Notes under the pieces: model-generated | What the model saw: only the letters and a program-made list of their open reading frames with translations | Databases searched by the model: none | Told to the model about the DNA's origin: nothing | Program-made: the position numbers and the translations under genes | NCBI GenBank assembly: GCA_041397845.1 | Contig: JAWKVW010000011.1 | Location: 57,853-121,852, forward strand | Reading direction: 5' to 3' | DNA from: JAKPQE01 sp041397845 | Lineage (GTDB): Bacteria; Pseudomonadota; Alphaproteobacteria; Rhizobiales; JAKPQE01 | Length of the DNA stretch: 64,000 nucleotides | Shown here: in pieces, positions 1 to 7,533 of the stretch | How the letters are laid out: the number at the start of each line of letters is the position of its first letter | How positions within the stretch are numbered: position 1 is the stretch's first letter

Positions 1-619
1 CCGCCGGGCGCCGCCGCCATCAGCACGTCGACATCGCGCGCCATCTCGGCAAGGTCCGCATAGTGGCGCCAGGGAACATCCTGGCGCGTGCGGCCGCAGT
101 AAGAGATCGGCATGCCGAACGCCTCGGCCCGCTTCGCGATCGCCTTGCCGACCCGGCCGAGACCGAAAATGCCCATGGAGCGATTGGTGAGCGAGGCCGG
201 CGTCAACGGATAGGGTTTTTCGAGCCAGCTTCCGGCGCGCAGATAGCGCTCGGCCTTGCCGAGCTCGCGCACCGTCATCAGCAGGAGCCCCATCGCCGTA
301 TCCGCCGTCTCGTCCGTCAGGACATCCGGCGTGTTGGTGACGACGACGCCGCGCGCCCTGGCGTGCACGGCATCGATATTGTCGTAGCCGACGCCGAAAT
401 TGGCGATGATCTCGAGCTTCGGCAGCCGGTCAATGAGCTCCGACCGACCCGGGCATGGCCGTAGCTGGTCGCAATGCCCCGGATCGACGGCCCGACCGCC
501 GCGAGAAAGGCGTCGCGGTCCGCCACCTCCGCCAGCCGGTGCAGGGCAAAGCCCGCCCCGGCAAGCCCGGTCTCGACCGTCGCCATCAGTGGCCCGGTCA
601 TCAGGATGTCGATCGTCAT
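1..619 (-). pseudogene. 2-hydroxyacid dehydrogenase, frameshifted, 3' end beyond window
   Basis: NAD(P)-dependent D-2-hydroxyacid dehydrogenase, probably of the glyoxylate/hydroxypyruvate reductase group. The N-terminus (MTIDILMTGPLMATVETGLA) is read from the ATG at 619. Near 445-455 the frame changes, and the protein continues in another frame with DRLPKLEIIANFGVGYDNID and then the Rossmann motif GIFGLGRVGKAIAKR, both typical of the family. The C-terminal catalytic part with the His/Glu pair lies beyond base 1. One indel explains the break, so a sequencing error is as likely as a true pseudogene. It lies 10 bp downstream of the EamA transporter on the same strand and may be cotranscribed. 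The exact substrate is not determinable. Confidence 0.8.
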
Positions 620-629
620 CTTGCGCCCT

Positions 630-1514
630 TCAGCTCTTCCTGCCGCGCTCCCGGGCAAGCAGGTAAAGCCCGGAGCCGATGACGATACAGGCGCCGATGA
701 GCGTCGTCAGCCCCGGCACGTCGCCGAAGATGAGGAAGCCGAAAAGGATCATCCAGACGATCTGGGCATAGGTGAACGGCGCCAGAACCGGCGCCGGCGC
801 CCGCCGGTGGGCGAGAATGAGGAACCAGTGGCCTATAGCCCCGAAGGCGCCAAGGCCGAACAGCAGCAGCCAGTCGAAAAGGCTCGGCGGCATCACCCAG
901 ATGAACGGCATCGCCGGCGCGAGCAGGATTGCCGGAAACAACGCCGAGAAGATCAGCATGCTTTGCGGCGAATCGGTCGCCGCCAGCATCCGCGTCGAGA
1001 CGAGATAGAGCGCGTAGGAAACCGTCGCCCCGACCGAGAGCGTCGCCGCCCAGTGCAGCCCGCCAAGCCCCGGCCGCAGGACGACAAAGACCCCGAGAAA
1101 GCCGACGATGATCGCCGCCCAGCGCCGGGGACCGGCCCACTCGCCCAGCAGCGGCCCGGCGATGATGGCAACGATCAGCGGCGCGGCGAAAAAGATCGCC
1201 GTCGTCTCGGAAAGCTGCAGATATTTCAGCGCGAAGAAATTGAACCCCGTCGCCCCGAACATGAACACCGCCCGCAACACTTGCAGGCCGATCCGCCCGG
1301 TCCGGTACAGCGCCGGCTTGGTGAACGGGTTCCACACCGCAAGCACGATGAGGAAATGCCCGAGATAGCGCATCCAGACGACCTCGAGCGGCGGCAGATC
1401 GCGCCCGAGATATTTCGCCGTCGTGTCGAGGCAGGAGAAAAAGACAAGCGCGATGAGAACGAAGCCAATGCCTTTCAGCCGCTCGGCCGCCGCGGCGTCG
1501 CCGGCCGGCGTCAC
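630..1514 (-). CDS. EamA/DMT-superfamily transporter
   Basis: Inner-membrane permease of 294 residues with about ten hydrophobic segments arranged as two EamA repeats (roughly residues 13-145 and 157-288). The family exports or exchanges amino acids and other small metabolites; the substrate here is unknown. Length and the duplicated fold match the family. It ends in a basic tail (ARERGRKS), as expected for an inside C-terminus. The following gene, 10 bp away on the same strand, encodes a 2-hydroxyacid dehydrogenase, so the pair may handle a hydroxy- or keto-acid; this is inference only. Confidence 0.85.
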   Translation of the reverse strand: MTPAGDAAAAERLKGIGFVLIALVFFSCLDTTAKYLGRDLPPLEVVWMRYLGHFLIVLAVWNPFTKPALYRTGRIGLQVLRAVFMFGATGFNFFALKYLQLSETTAIFFAAPLIVAIIAGPLLGEWAGPRRWAAIIVGFLGVFVVLRPGLGGLHWAATLSVGATVSYALYLVSTRMLAATDSPQSMLIFSALFPAILLAPAMPFIWVMPPSLFDWLLLFGLGAFGAIGHWFLILAHRRAPAPVLAPFTYAQIVWMILFGFLIFGDVPGLTTLIGACIVIGSGLYLLARERGRKS

Positions 1515-1852
1515 TGGCAGCGGTCCGCGGCAGGTTCAGGAATGGAGCGAACCGCGAGCACAATGCTTCGGCGCACCGCAACAAGGCTTGTCGTCTCGCC
1601 CATTCCGCCTCCGCTGCTTCCGGAACATCCGCGCCGCCAACCGGAACGGCAGACGGCAAGGAGGACGCGCCAGAAAGCCATGCGCCAAAACAAGAAGCCG
1701 GAGCATGCCCGCCGAAATAACTTGCGGTGCGGCATGCCCTGAGCCGAAGCGTGAAAGGCTAGCTCATGCCCCGCACGGCGGCGAGAGCGCCGCCGCATGA
1801 GGCCATTGCGATTGACGCATGGCTCCGGCATCCGCCGGAGGCGACGGTCGCG
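1515..1852. other. intergenic, no gene recognised
   Basis: 338 bp between the stop of the marR gene (1853, minus) and the start of the EamA transporter gene (1514, minus). The open frames crossing it on both strands have no family resemblance and are shadows. The part nearest 1515 should hold the transporter promoter, but I see no convincing -35/-10 pair or operator, and no hairpin with a T-run. Confidence 0.4.
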
Positions 1853-2380
1853 TCAGACCGCCTCGTCCACCTCCTCGTCGGTGTCGATATCGGCACTGTC
1901 GCGCTCGGGAATGTCCTCGGCGGCGAGCGGCGGCGTCTCGTCGGGCACGCCCTCGGCTCCGAGATTGATCTCGATCTGCTTCAGGAGCTTGCGCAGTTTC
2001 TTGCGGTCCTTGTCGGCGACTCCGGCCAGCGCGATCCGCTCCAGCCGTTTCCAGGCGTCGGCGATACCTTCGGCCCGCATGCGCCCCTCGTCGGTCAGAT
2101 AGACCCGCGCCAGCCGCGCGTCCCGATCCGCCGATTCCCTGCGCACGAAGCCCTGCGCACCGAGGCGCGAGATCATCTTGGTCACGGTCGGCGGGCGCAC
2201 ATTGAGCGCCTCGGCGATCGATCCCATCGTCTGACCGTCCGCTTCGGACAAGACCTTCAGCAGCGCGTCCTGACCCGGATGAACGTCCAGCCCGGAAAGT
2301 TCACCAGCGGCGCGGTTGCGGTAGATCTTGGCAGCCTGAGTCAGCCGGTAGGTGACCGACTTTCTATAGTCGTAAGCCAT
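1853..2380 (-). CDS. MarR-family transcriptional regulator
   Basis: 175-residue winged-helix regulator. The N-terminal helices are followed by the MarR DNA-binding core at about residues 45-105, including MGSIAEALNVRPPTVTKMIS (recognition helix) and the wing sequence RRESADRDARLARVYLT. MarR proteins act as dimers and are usually relieved from DNA by phenolic or other small ligands. The last 30 or so residues are strongly acidic (DTDEEVDEA), which is unusual for the family. The start is supported by a GGGGGG-AAAC-ATG Shine-Dalgarno context. Its targets are not evident; the downstream genes on the same strand lie 340 bp away. Confidence 0.9.
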   Translation of the reverse strand: MAYDYRKSVTYRLTQAAKIYRNRAAGELSGLDVHPGQDALLKVLSEADGQTMGSIAEALNVRPPTVTKMISRLGAQGFVRRESADRDARLARVYLTDEGRMRAEGIADAWKRLERIALAGVADKDRKKLRKLLKQIEINLGAEGVPDETPPLAAEDIPERDSADIDTDEEVDEAV

Positions 2381-2565
2381 GTTTCCCCCCTAGGCTGACG
2401 GCGAGGAGACAATCTCCCACCTACTTCATATTTTATCAGTACGGAAAATTAGCGAAGGCGCCAAAGCACTTGCCGAGCGCGACCCATGGCCGCAAGGCAA
2501 CATTCCCGTCACAGGAATGCCAGACTTACGCGACTTAGAATGATTTTATCAATGCACTGAGTGCT

Positions 2566-3342
2566 TTATTTACTGCCTAATACCGCGGCATTCTGCCCCA
2601 TAACGTGACGTAATGCGCTTGAAACGACTCGACACAACCCCGCGAATTCAGACGAAAGTCTAAACTCTTCGCGGCGCGGGTGCGGTGCGTCGATCGGGAT
2701 ATCCGCCGCGAACGGCCTCGGCCCCGGCCGCATGACCATGATGCGACTCGACAGATAGACGGCTTCATAGACGCTGTGCGTGACGAACAGCGCCGTCCAG
2801 CCGTGCCGCTCCCAAAGCCCCATCAGATCGTCGTTGAGCCGGAAGCGGGTGATTTCGTCAAGCGCCGCGAACGGCTCGTCCATGAGCAGAAGGCGCGGTT
2901 CGGCAACGATCGCCCGGGCGATCGAGACGCGCATTTTCATGCCGCCGGAAAGCTCCCGCGGCAACTTGCGCCGCGCATCGGCGATGCCGACCATCTCCAG
3001 CGCCGCCATCACCCGCTCTTCCGCCTCGGCCCGGCGAACGCCTTTCAGCTTCAGCGGCAGATGGACGTTGCTGAACGCATCGGCCCAGGGCATCAGCGTC
3101 GGCTCCTGGAAGACGTAGCCGATGGCGCCGGCCGCCACCTCCCCGGCCCGCTCGATCCGCCCCGTCGTCGGCGCGTCGAGCCCGGCCGCGAGCCGGAGCA
3201 GGGTCGATTTTCCGCATCCCGAAGGTCCAACGAGGCTGACGAACTCGCCGGCCTTGACCGAGAGGTCGATGCCGGCCAGCACCTCGCCCTCGTCGGCGAA
3301 CGTCCTGCCGACCCCCTCGAGGTGCAAGATCGTCTCGGCCAT
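2566..3342 (-). CDS. ABC transporter ATP-binding protein, SsuB/TauB/NrtD type
   Basis: 258-residue cytoplasmic ATPase with Walker A (GPSGCGKST), Q-loop (FQEPTLMPWADAF), signature (LSGGMKMR), Walker B (LLLMDEPFAALD) and H-loop (FVTHS). The FQEP.LMPW Q-loop is typical of the nitrate/sulfonate/taurine/pyrimidine-precursor importers. The ATG at 3342 (MAETILHLEG) is preferred over the ATG at 3369 because the ABC fold begins there. No permease or binding-protein gene is adjacent: upstream is a divergent creatininase-family gene and downstream is marR. It either serves a transporter encoded elsewhere or has lost its partners. The creatininase neighbour fits uptake of an amidated N-compound, but that is inference. 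Confidence 0.85.
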   Translation of the reverse strand: MAETILHLEGVGRTFADEGEVLAGIDLSVKAGEFVSLVGPSGCGKSTLLRLAAGLDAPTTGRIERAGEVAAGAIGYVFQEPTLMPWADAFSNVHLPLKLKGVRRAEAEERVMAALEMVGIADARRKLPRELSGGMKMRVSIARAIVAEPRLLLMDEPFAALDEITRFRLNDDLMGLWERHGWTALFVTHSVYEAVYLSSRIMVMRPGPRPFAADIPIDAPHPRREEFRLSSEFAGLCRVVSSALRHVMGQNAAVLGSK

Positions 3343-3455
3343 GCCGCAATTGCTCCCTGTCTGGCGCATTGCCCGGCCGGCGGTCTTGCCAGCCTTCCAT
3401 GCGACGCATAGCGTGCCGGTCAGGATCGTGCGAGCAAAAACCGGAGCAAGGATCG

Positions 3456-4244
3456 ATGGCCCTGCCGCGCCTTTGGGAGGAAATGACCAGCACGGCGCTC
3501 GCCGCAGCGGACGCTGCCCGCCTCGTTGCCGTGCTGCCCATCGCCGCCGTCGAGCAGCATGGACCGCATCTGCCGCTCGGCACCGACCGCATCATCGCCG
3601 ACGGCTTCATCACCCGCGTCCTCGAGCGGCTGCCGGAAGAGCTGCCCGCGGTCTTCCTGCCGACCCTTGCCATCGGCCGCTCCGGCGAACATGCAAGCTT
3701 TCCTGGAACGCTCGCCGCCGGCTGGGACACCTTCACCCGCCTGCTGATCGAGATTGGCGAGGCCGTCAACGATGCCGGCATCGAAAAGCTGGTGATCATC
3801 AACTCCCATGGCGGCAACGTCGCCGCGATGGACACTGCCGCCCTCGAGCTGCGCATCCGTCGCGGCATGACCGTCGTTGCCACCAACTGGTACCGCTTCG
3901 GCCACCCCGAGGGTGCCTACCCGGAGGACGAGCTGAAGCTCGGCATCCATGGCGGCATGCTCGAAACCTCGATCATGCTCGCCCTGCGCCCGGATCTCGT
4001 CGCGACCGGGCATCTGGCCGACTTCCCCTCGGCCCAGAGCCGCTTTGCCAGGGACTTCAAGCGCCTGCGCATCCACGGGCCGGTGCAGTTCGGCTGGCTT
4101 GCCGAGGATCTCAATCCGCAGGGCGTGACCGGCAACGCCCTTGCCGCCGCCGCCGGGAAAGGCGCCCTCTCCCTCGACCATGGCGCCCGCGCCTTCATCG
4201 AGCTTCTCGAGGACATGGTCCGCCTCGAGGCCAGCGCAGACTGA
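3456..4244 (+). CDS. creatininase-family amidohydrolase
   Basis: 262-residue cytoplasmic metal-dependent hydrolase. The family pattern is present: VEQHGPHLPLGTD (metal-binding Glu, His and Asp), the NSHGGN motif, and HGGMLETS with a further Glu ligand. Members hydrolyse cyclic amides such as creatinine or formamides in riboflavin/F420-type pathways, and a related group (MftE) trims a redox peptide. No mycofactocin genes are present, so the substrate is open. The ATG at 3456 is chosen because GGAGCAAGG lies just upstream and the conserved fold starts there. It is divergent from the lone ABC ATPase gene, so the two may share a promoter region of about 110 bp. Confidence 0.85.
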   Translation: MALPRLWEEMTSTALAAADAARLVAVLPIAAVEQHGPHLPLGTDRIIADGFITRVLERLPEELPAVFLPTLAIGRSGEHASFPGTLAAGWDTFTRLLIEIGEAVNDAGIEKLVIINSHGGNVAAMDTAALELRIRRGMTVVATNWYRFGHPEGAYPEDELKLGIHGGMLETSIMLALRPDLVATGHLADFPSAQSRFARDFKRLRIHGPVQFGWLAEDLNPQGVTGNALAAAAGKGALSLDHGARAFIELLEDMVRLEASAD

Positions 4245-4332
4245 AGCAGCACCGGCTCGCGCGCCGGTCTTGAGGCGCGTCACGTCCGCTCGCGAATGGC
4301 CGACATCCCCTCGGCCAAACACCCTCCGCGTC

Positions 4333-4408
4333 ATTCCCGCGCACGCGGGAATCCAGTCAATCTTTCAGATGCTTGAACAACGGCATGGGTCCCCGTTTTC
4401 GCGGGGAC
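4333..4408. repeat. pair of REP-like palindromes
   Basis: Two short palindromes about 35 bp apart: ATTCCCGCGCACGCGGGAAT at 4333-4352 and GTCCCCGTTTTCGCGGGGAC at 4389-4408. They resemble the dispersed extragenic palindromes common in alphaproteobacteria with TCATTCCCGCG..CGCGGGAATCC cores. They lie between two convergent genes, the usual place for such elements, and may protect mRNA 3' ends. Confidence 0.7.
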
Positions 4409-4445
4409 GACATCGCTATGGCAAAGACCCCGCCCGCACGATGAA

Positions 4446-4470
4446 AAAGGCCGGCGCGAGGCCGGCCTTT
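4446..4470. terminator. bidirectional rho-independent terminator
   Basis: Perfect inverted repeat AAAGGCCGGC-GCGAG-GCCGGCCTTT followed by T/A runs on both sides. It lies just downstream of korB (minus) and beyond the REP pair after the creatininase gene (plus), so it probably serves both convergent units. Confidence 0.75.
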
Positions 4471-4492
4471 CAGGACGTCCGGAAAATCAGCC

Positions 4493-5503
4493 TCAGGCGA
4501 CGTGCCATGTGTTACCCGAGCGCAACGCCTTGTCGAGCCGCTGCAGCAGCGTCGGCGCGTCGTGTTCGACCACTTCCAGCTTGTCGGCGAAGCTCGCCTC
4601 CGGATGGGCGTAGAGCACGCCGACCGGCAGCGGAAACACCGAGGTGTCGAGATCGGCAAGCATCGTGGCGATCGTCCGGTTGTTCTCGTCATGAACGAGA
4701 AGATCGGCCTCGGCAACGCCGTTCTCGCCGATGGTCACGACCTCGAGCCCGACGGTCTGCGCATTGAAGCGGATGCCGCGATTGCGGTCCCGGCCGAAGA
4801 TCATCGGCTGGCCGTTGACGAGCTGCAACTGCCGGTCGGCGATCACCGACTTCTCGGCGACGTCGTCGAACGAGCCGTCATTGAAGACGAGGCAGTTCTG
4901 CAGCACTTCGACGAATGCGGCGCCATGATAGGCATGCGCCCGCTTGACCGTCTCCAGCAGCATGCCCTGGGTCGTGTCGACGCCACGCGCCACGAACCGC
5001 GCCCCGGCCCCGATGGCAAAGCGCAAGGGATTGACCGGCTCGTCGAGCGTGCCGCGCGGGCTCGTCGGCGTCTTCAGGCCGACCTTGGAAGTCGGCGACG
5101 CCTGGCCCTTGGTCAGGCCGTAGATCTCGTTGTTGAGCAGCAGATAGGTGAGATCGACGTTCCGGCGCAGCATGTGCAGCAGGTGGTTGCCGCCGATCGC
5201 CAGACTGTCGCCATCGCCCGAGACGACCCACACGTCGAGCTTCGGATTGGCCAGCTTGACGCCCGTCGCCACCGCCGCCGCCCGGCCGTGGATCGTGTGG
5301 AAGCCGTAGGTTTCCATGTAATAGGGAAACCGCGACGAGCAGCCGATGCCCGACACGAACACCGTGTCCGCCGGATCGCACGCCGCGTCCGCCAGCACCT
5401 TCTGCACCGCCTTGATCACCGAGTAGTTGCCACAGCCCGGGCACCAGCGCACTTCCTGGTCCGATGCGTAGTCCTTGGGCTTGAGAGGGGTCTGCAGGGT
5501 CAT
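4493..5503 (-). CDS. korB: 2-oxoglutarate:ferredoxin oxidoreductase, beta subunit
   Basis: 336-residue thiamine-diphosphate-binding subunit of a 2-oxoacid:ferredoxin oxidoreductase. It shows CPGCGN near the N-terminus, GIGCSSRFPYYM, and the ThDP/Mg motif SGDGDSLAIGGNH...LLLNNEIYGLTKGQASPTS. With KorA it oxidatively decarboxylates 2-oxoglutarate to succinyl-CoA and reduces ferredoxin, or runs in reverse. Length and the long C-terminal region match the two-subunit KorAB class found in actinobacteria and many proteobacteria. The start lies 4 bp after the korA stop, so the two are one transcription unit. A GC-rich terminator follows. Confidence 0.93.
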   Translation of the reverse strand: MTLQTPLKPKDYASDQEVRWCPGCGNYSVIKAVQKVLADAACDPADTVFVSGIGCSSRFPYYMETYGFHTIHGRAAAVATGVKLANPKLDVWVVSGDGDSLAIGGNHLLHMLRRNVDLTYLLLNNEIYGLTKGQASPTSKVGLKTPTSPRGTLDEPVNPLRFAIGAGARFVARGVDTTQGMLLETVKRAHAYHGAAFVEVLQNCLVFNDGSFDDVAEKSVIADRQLQLVNGQPMIFGRDRNRGIRFNAQTVGLEVVTIGENGVAEADLLVHDENNRTIATMLADLDTSVFPLPVGVLYAHPEASFADKLEVVEHDAPTLLQRLDKALRSGNTWHVA

Positions 5504-5507
5504 CGCA

Positions 5508-7403
5508 TCATGCCTCCGCGATCATGGCCCGGACCGCGTCGGCGATCTCGTCCACGGTGAAGGGCCGGCCGGACACCTTGTTCAGCGGTTCGGCCGGAAT
5601 GAGGTACTCCGCACGCAGCAGGGTGACGAGCTGGCCGGTATTCATCTCCGGCACCAGCACGCGCTTGAAGCCCTTGAGCAGATCGCCGAGATTGGCCGGC
5701 ATCGGCCAGATGTGGCGAAGGTGGATGTGGCTGACCTTCAGCCCCTCGGCCCGCAGCTCGGTGACCGCGTCGTAGATCGTGCCATAAGTCGAGCCCCAGC
5801 CGATGACGGCAACGTCGCCGGCCTCCTCGCCGAGCACCGGCGTCTGCGCCGGCACGGCCCTGGCGATGCCGAGGATCTTGTCGCGGCGCAGGTCCGTCAT
5901 CTTCTGATGGTTGGCCGGATCGTAGGAAACCTCGCCGCTCACGTCCTTGCGCTCGAGGCCGCCGAGACGATGGATCGTGCCCTGCGTGCCCGGCACCACC
6001 CACGGCCGCGACAGCGTTTCCGGATCGCGCATGTAGGGTGCGAAATTCTCCGGCACGGCATGGGCATCGACCGTCCGCCGCTCCAGCGCCGAAAGGTCGG
6101 GAATACGCCACGGCTCGGAGGCATTGGCCAGATAGCCGTCGGTCAGGATGACGACCGGCGTCATGTAGTCGACCGCCATCAGCACCGCCTCGCGGGCAAC
6201 CTCGAAGCCGTCCGAGGGCGAGGACACCGACAGCACCGCAAGCGGCGTGTCGCCGTTGCGGCCCATCACCGCCTGATAGAGGTCGGACTGCTCGGTCTTC
6301 GTCGGCAGGCCGGTCGAGGGACCGCCGCGCTGCACGTTGATGACGACGAGCGGCAGTTCGGCCGCCACCGCAAGGCCGAGCGCCTCGGTCTTCAGCGCCA
6401 TGCCGGGACCGGACGTGCCGGTGATGCCGACCGCGCCCGCATAGGACGCGCCGATCGCCGCGCACGCCGCCGCGATCTCGTCTTCCGCCTGGAAGATCCG
6501 CACGCCCTGGTCGCCGCCGAGCTTGGCAAGGAGGTGCAGCATCGTCGAGGCCGGCGTGATCGGATAGGAGCAGTAGACCGGATCAAGACCGAGCTGCTCG
6601 CAGCCGGCGATGAGGCCGAAGACAATGGCGTCAGCTCCGGTCACCGACCGGTAGTCGCCCGACGGCAGCCGCGCCGGCGGCACCGCGACCGGCTCGATCG
6701 TCGAGGGCAGGCCGACCGTCTCGCCATAGGCAAAGCCGGCGTTGAGCGCTGCCTGATTGATCTTCAGGACCTGCTCGTTCTTCTTGAACTTCTTTTCGAT
6801 CCAGTCGGACGTCGTCTTGCGGTCGCGGCCATAGAGCCAGAGCACGAGGCCGAGCGCCCACATGTTCTTGGCCCGCAGCGCCTCCTTCTTCGAGGTGCTG
6901 TCGATGTCCGGAATCGCCTCGACCGTGTTCATCGTCAGCTTGGAGATGTCCGGCGCCAGCACCCGGTAGGCCTCGAGGCTGCCGTCCTCCAGCGGATTGG
7001 CGCTGTAGCCGGCCTTCTGCAGGTTGCGCGTGTTGAACGCACCGGCATCGGCAATCAGCAGGCCGTCCTTCTTCAGGTCCTTCAGTGCCGCCTTGAGCGC
7101 CGCCGGATTGAACGCGACGAGCGCGTCGAGCCGGTCGCCCGGCGTGTGGATGTCGTGCCCGGCAAGCTGCAACTGGAACGACGAGACGCCGGCGACCGAG
7201 CCCTGCGGCGCCCGGATCTCGGACGGATAGTCCGGGAAGGTCGCGATATCGGAACCGCCGATCGCCGCTTCGAGGCCGAACTGGCTGCCTGTTACCTGGA
7301 TACCGTCGCCGGAATCACCGGCAAACCTGATCACCGCGGATTCGACTGTCCTCCGGGCCCCCGTTGCAGACGAGGGCGCCGCCGCGTTGCCTTGTACGGT
7401 CAT
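5508..7403 (-). CDS. korA: 2-oxoglutarate:ferredoxin oxidoreductase, fused gamma-alpha subunit
   Basis: 631-residue subunit in which the gamma domain (about residues 25-200, beginning IRFAGDSGDGIQVTGSQFG) is fused to the alpha pyrimidine-binding domain (from about 245, with SYPITPASTMLHLLA and GGPSTGLPTKTEQSDLYQA), followed by the transketolase-C-like region. This fusion is diagnostic of KorA. The ATG at 7403 (MTVQGNA) is preferred over the ATG at 7421 because GGAGCAGG stands 6-8 bases upstream of it and nothing comparable precedes the first. It forms an operon with korB. A second, multi-subunit set of related enzymes occurs at 47.6-52.9 kb. Confidence 0.93.
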   Translation of the reverse strand: MTVQGNAAAPSSATGARRTVESAVIRFAGDSGDGIQVTGSQFGLEAAIGGSDIATFPDYPSEIRAPQGSVAGVSSFQLQLAGHDIHTPGDRLDALVAFNPAALKAALKDLKKDGLLIADAGAFNTRNLQKAGYSANPLEDGSLEAYRVLAPDISKLTMNTVEAIPDIDSTSKKEALRAKNMWALGLVLWLYGRDRKTTSDWIEKKFKKNEQVLKINQAALNAGFAYGETVGLPSTIEPVAVPPARLPSGDYRSVTGADAIVFGLIAGCEQLGLDPVYCSYPITPASTMLHLLAKLGGDQGVRIFQAEDEIAAACAAIGASYAGAVGITGTSGPGMALKTEALGLAVAAELPLVVINVQRGGPSTGLPTKTEQSDLYQAVMGRNGDTPLAVLSVSSPSDGFEVAREAVLMAVDYMTPVVILTDGYLANASEPWRIPDLSALERRTVDAHAVPENFAPYMRDPETLSRPWVVPGTQGTIHRLGGLERKDVSGEVSYDPANHQKMTDLRRDKILGIARAVPAQTPVLGEEAGDVAVIGWGSTYGTIYDAVTELRAEGLKVSHIHLRHIWPMPANLGDLLKGFKRVLVPEMNTGQLVTLLRAEYLIPAEPLNKVSGRPFTVDEIADAVRAMIAEA

Positions 7404-7533
7404 AAAACCTGCTCCGGCCATTTCGGGATTCGTGATGCTATCAGCCCTATATAGGCGGCATTTCTTGCGAAATGACTTTTGTCAAACGCATCCCATGGGC
7501 AAGTTAGGCCATTCGGCTAAGGAAAAAAGGGGG

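Noticed and set aside
5475..7454. A 659-codon plus-strand open frame
   Set aside because: It is antisense to korA, with a shadow-like His/Arg/Asp composition.
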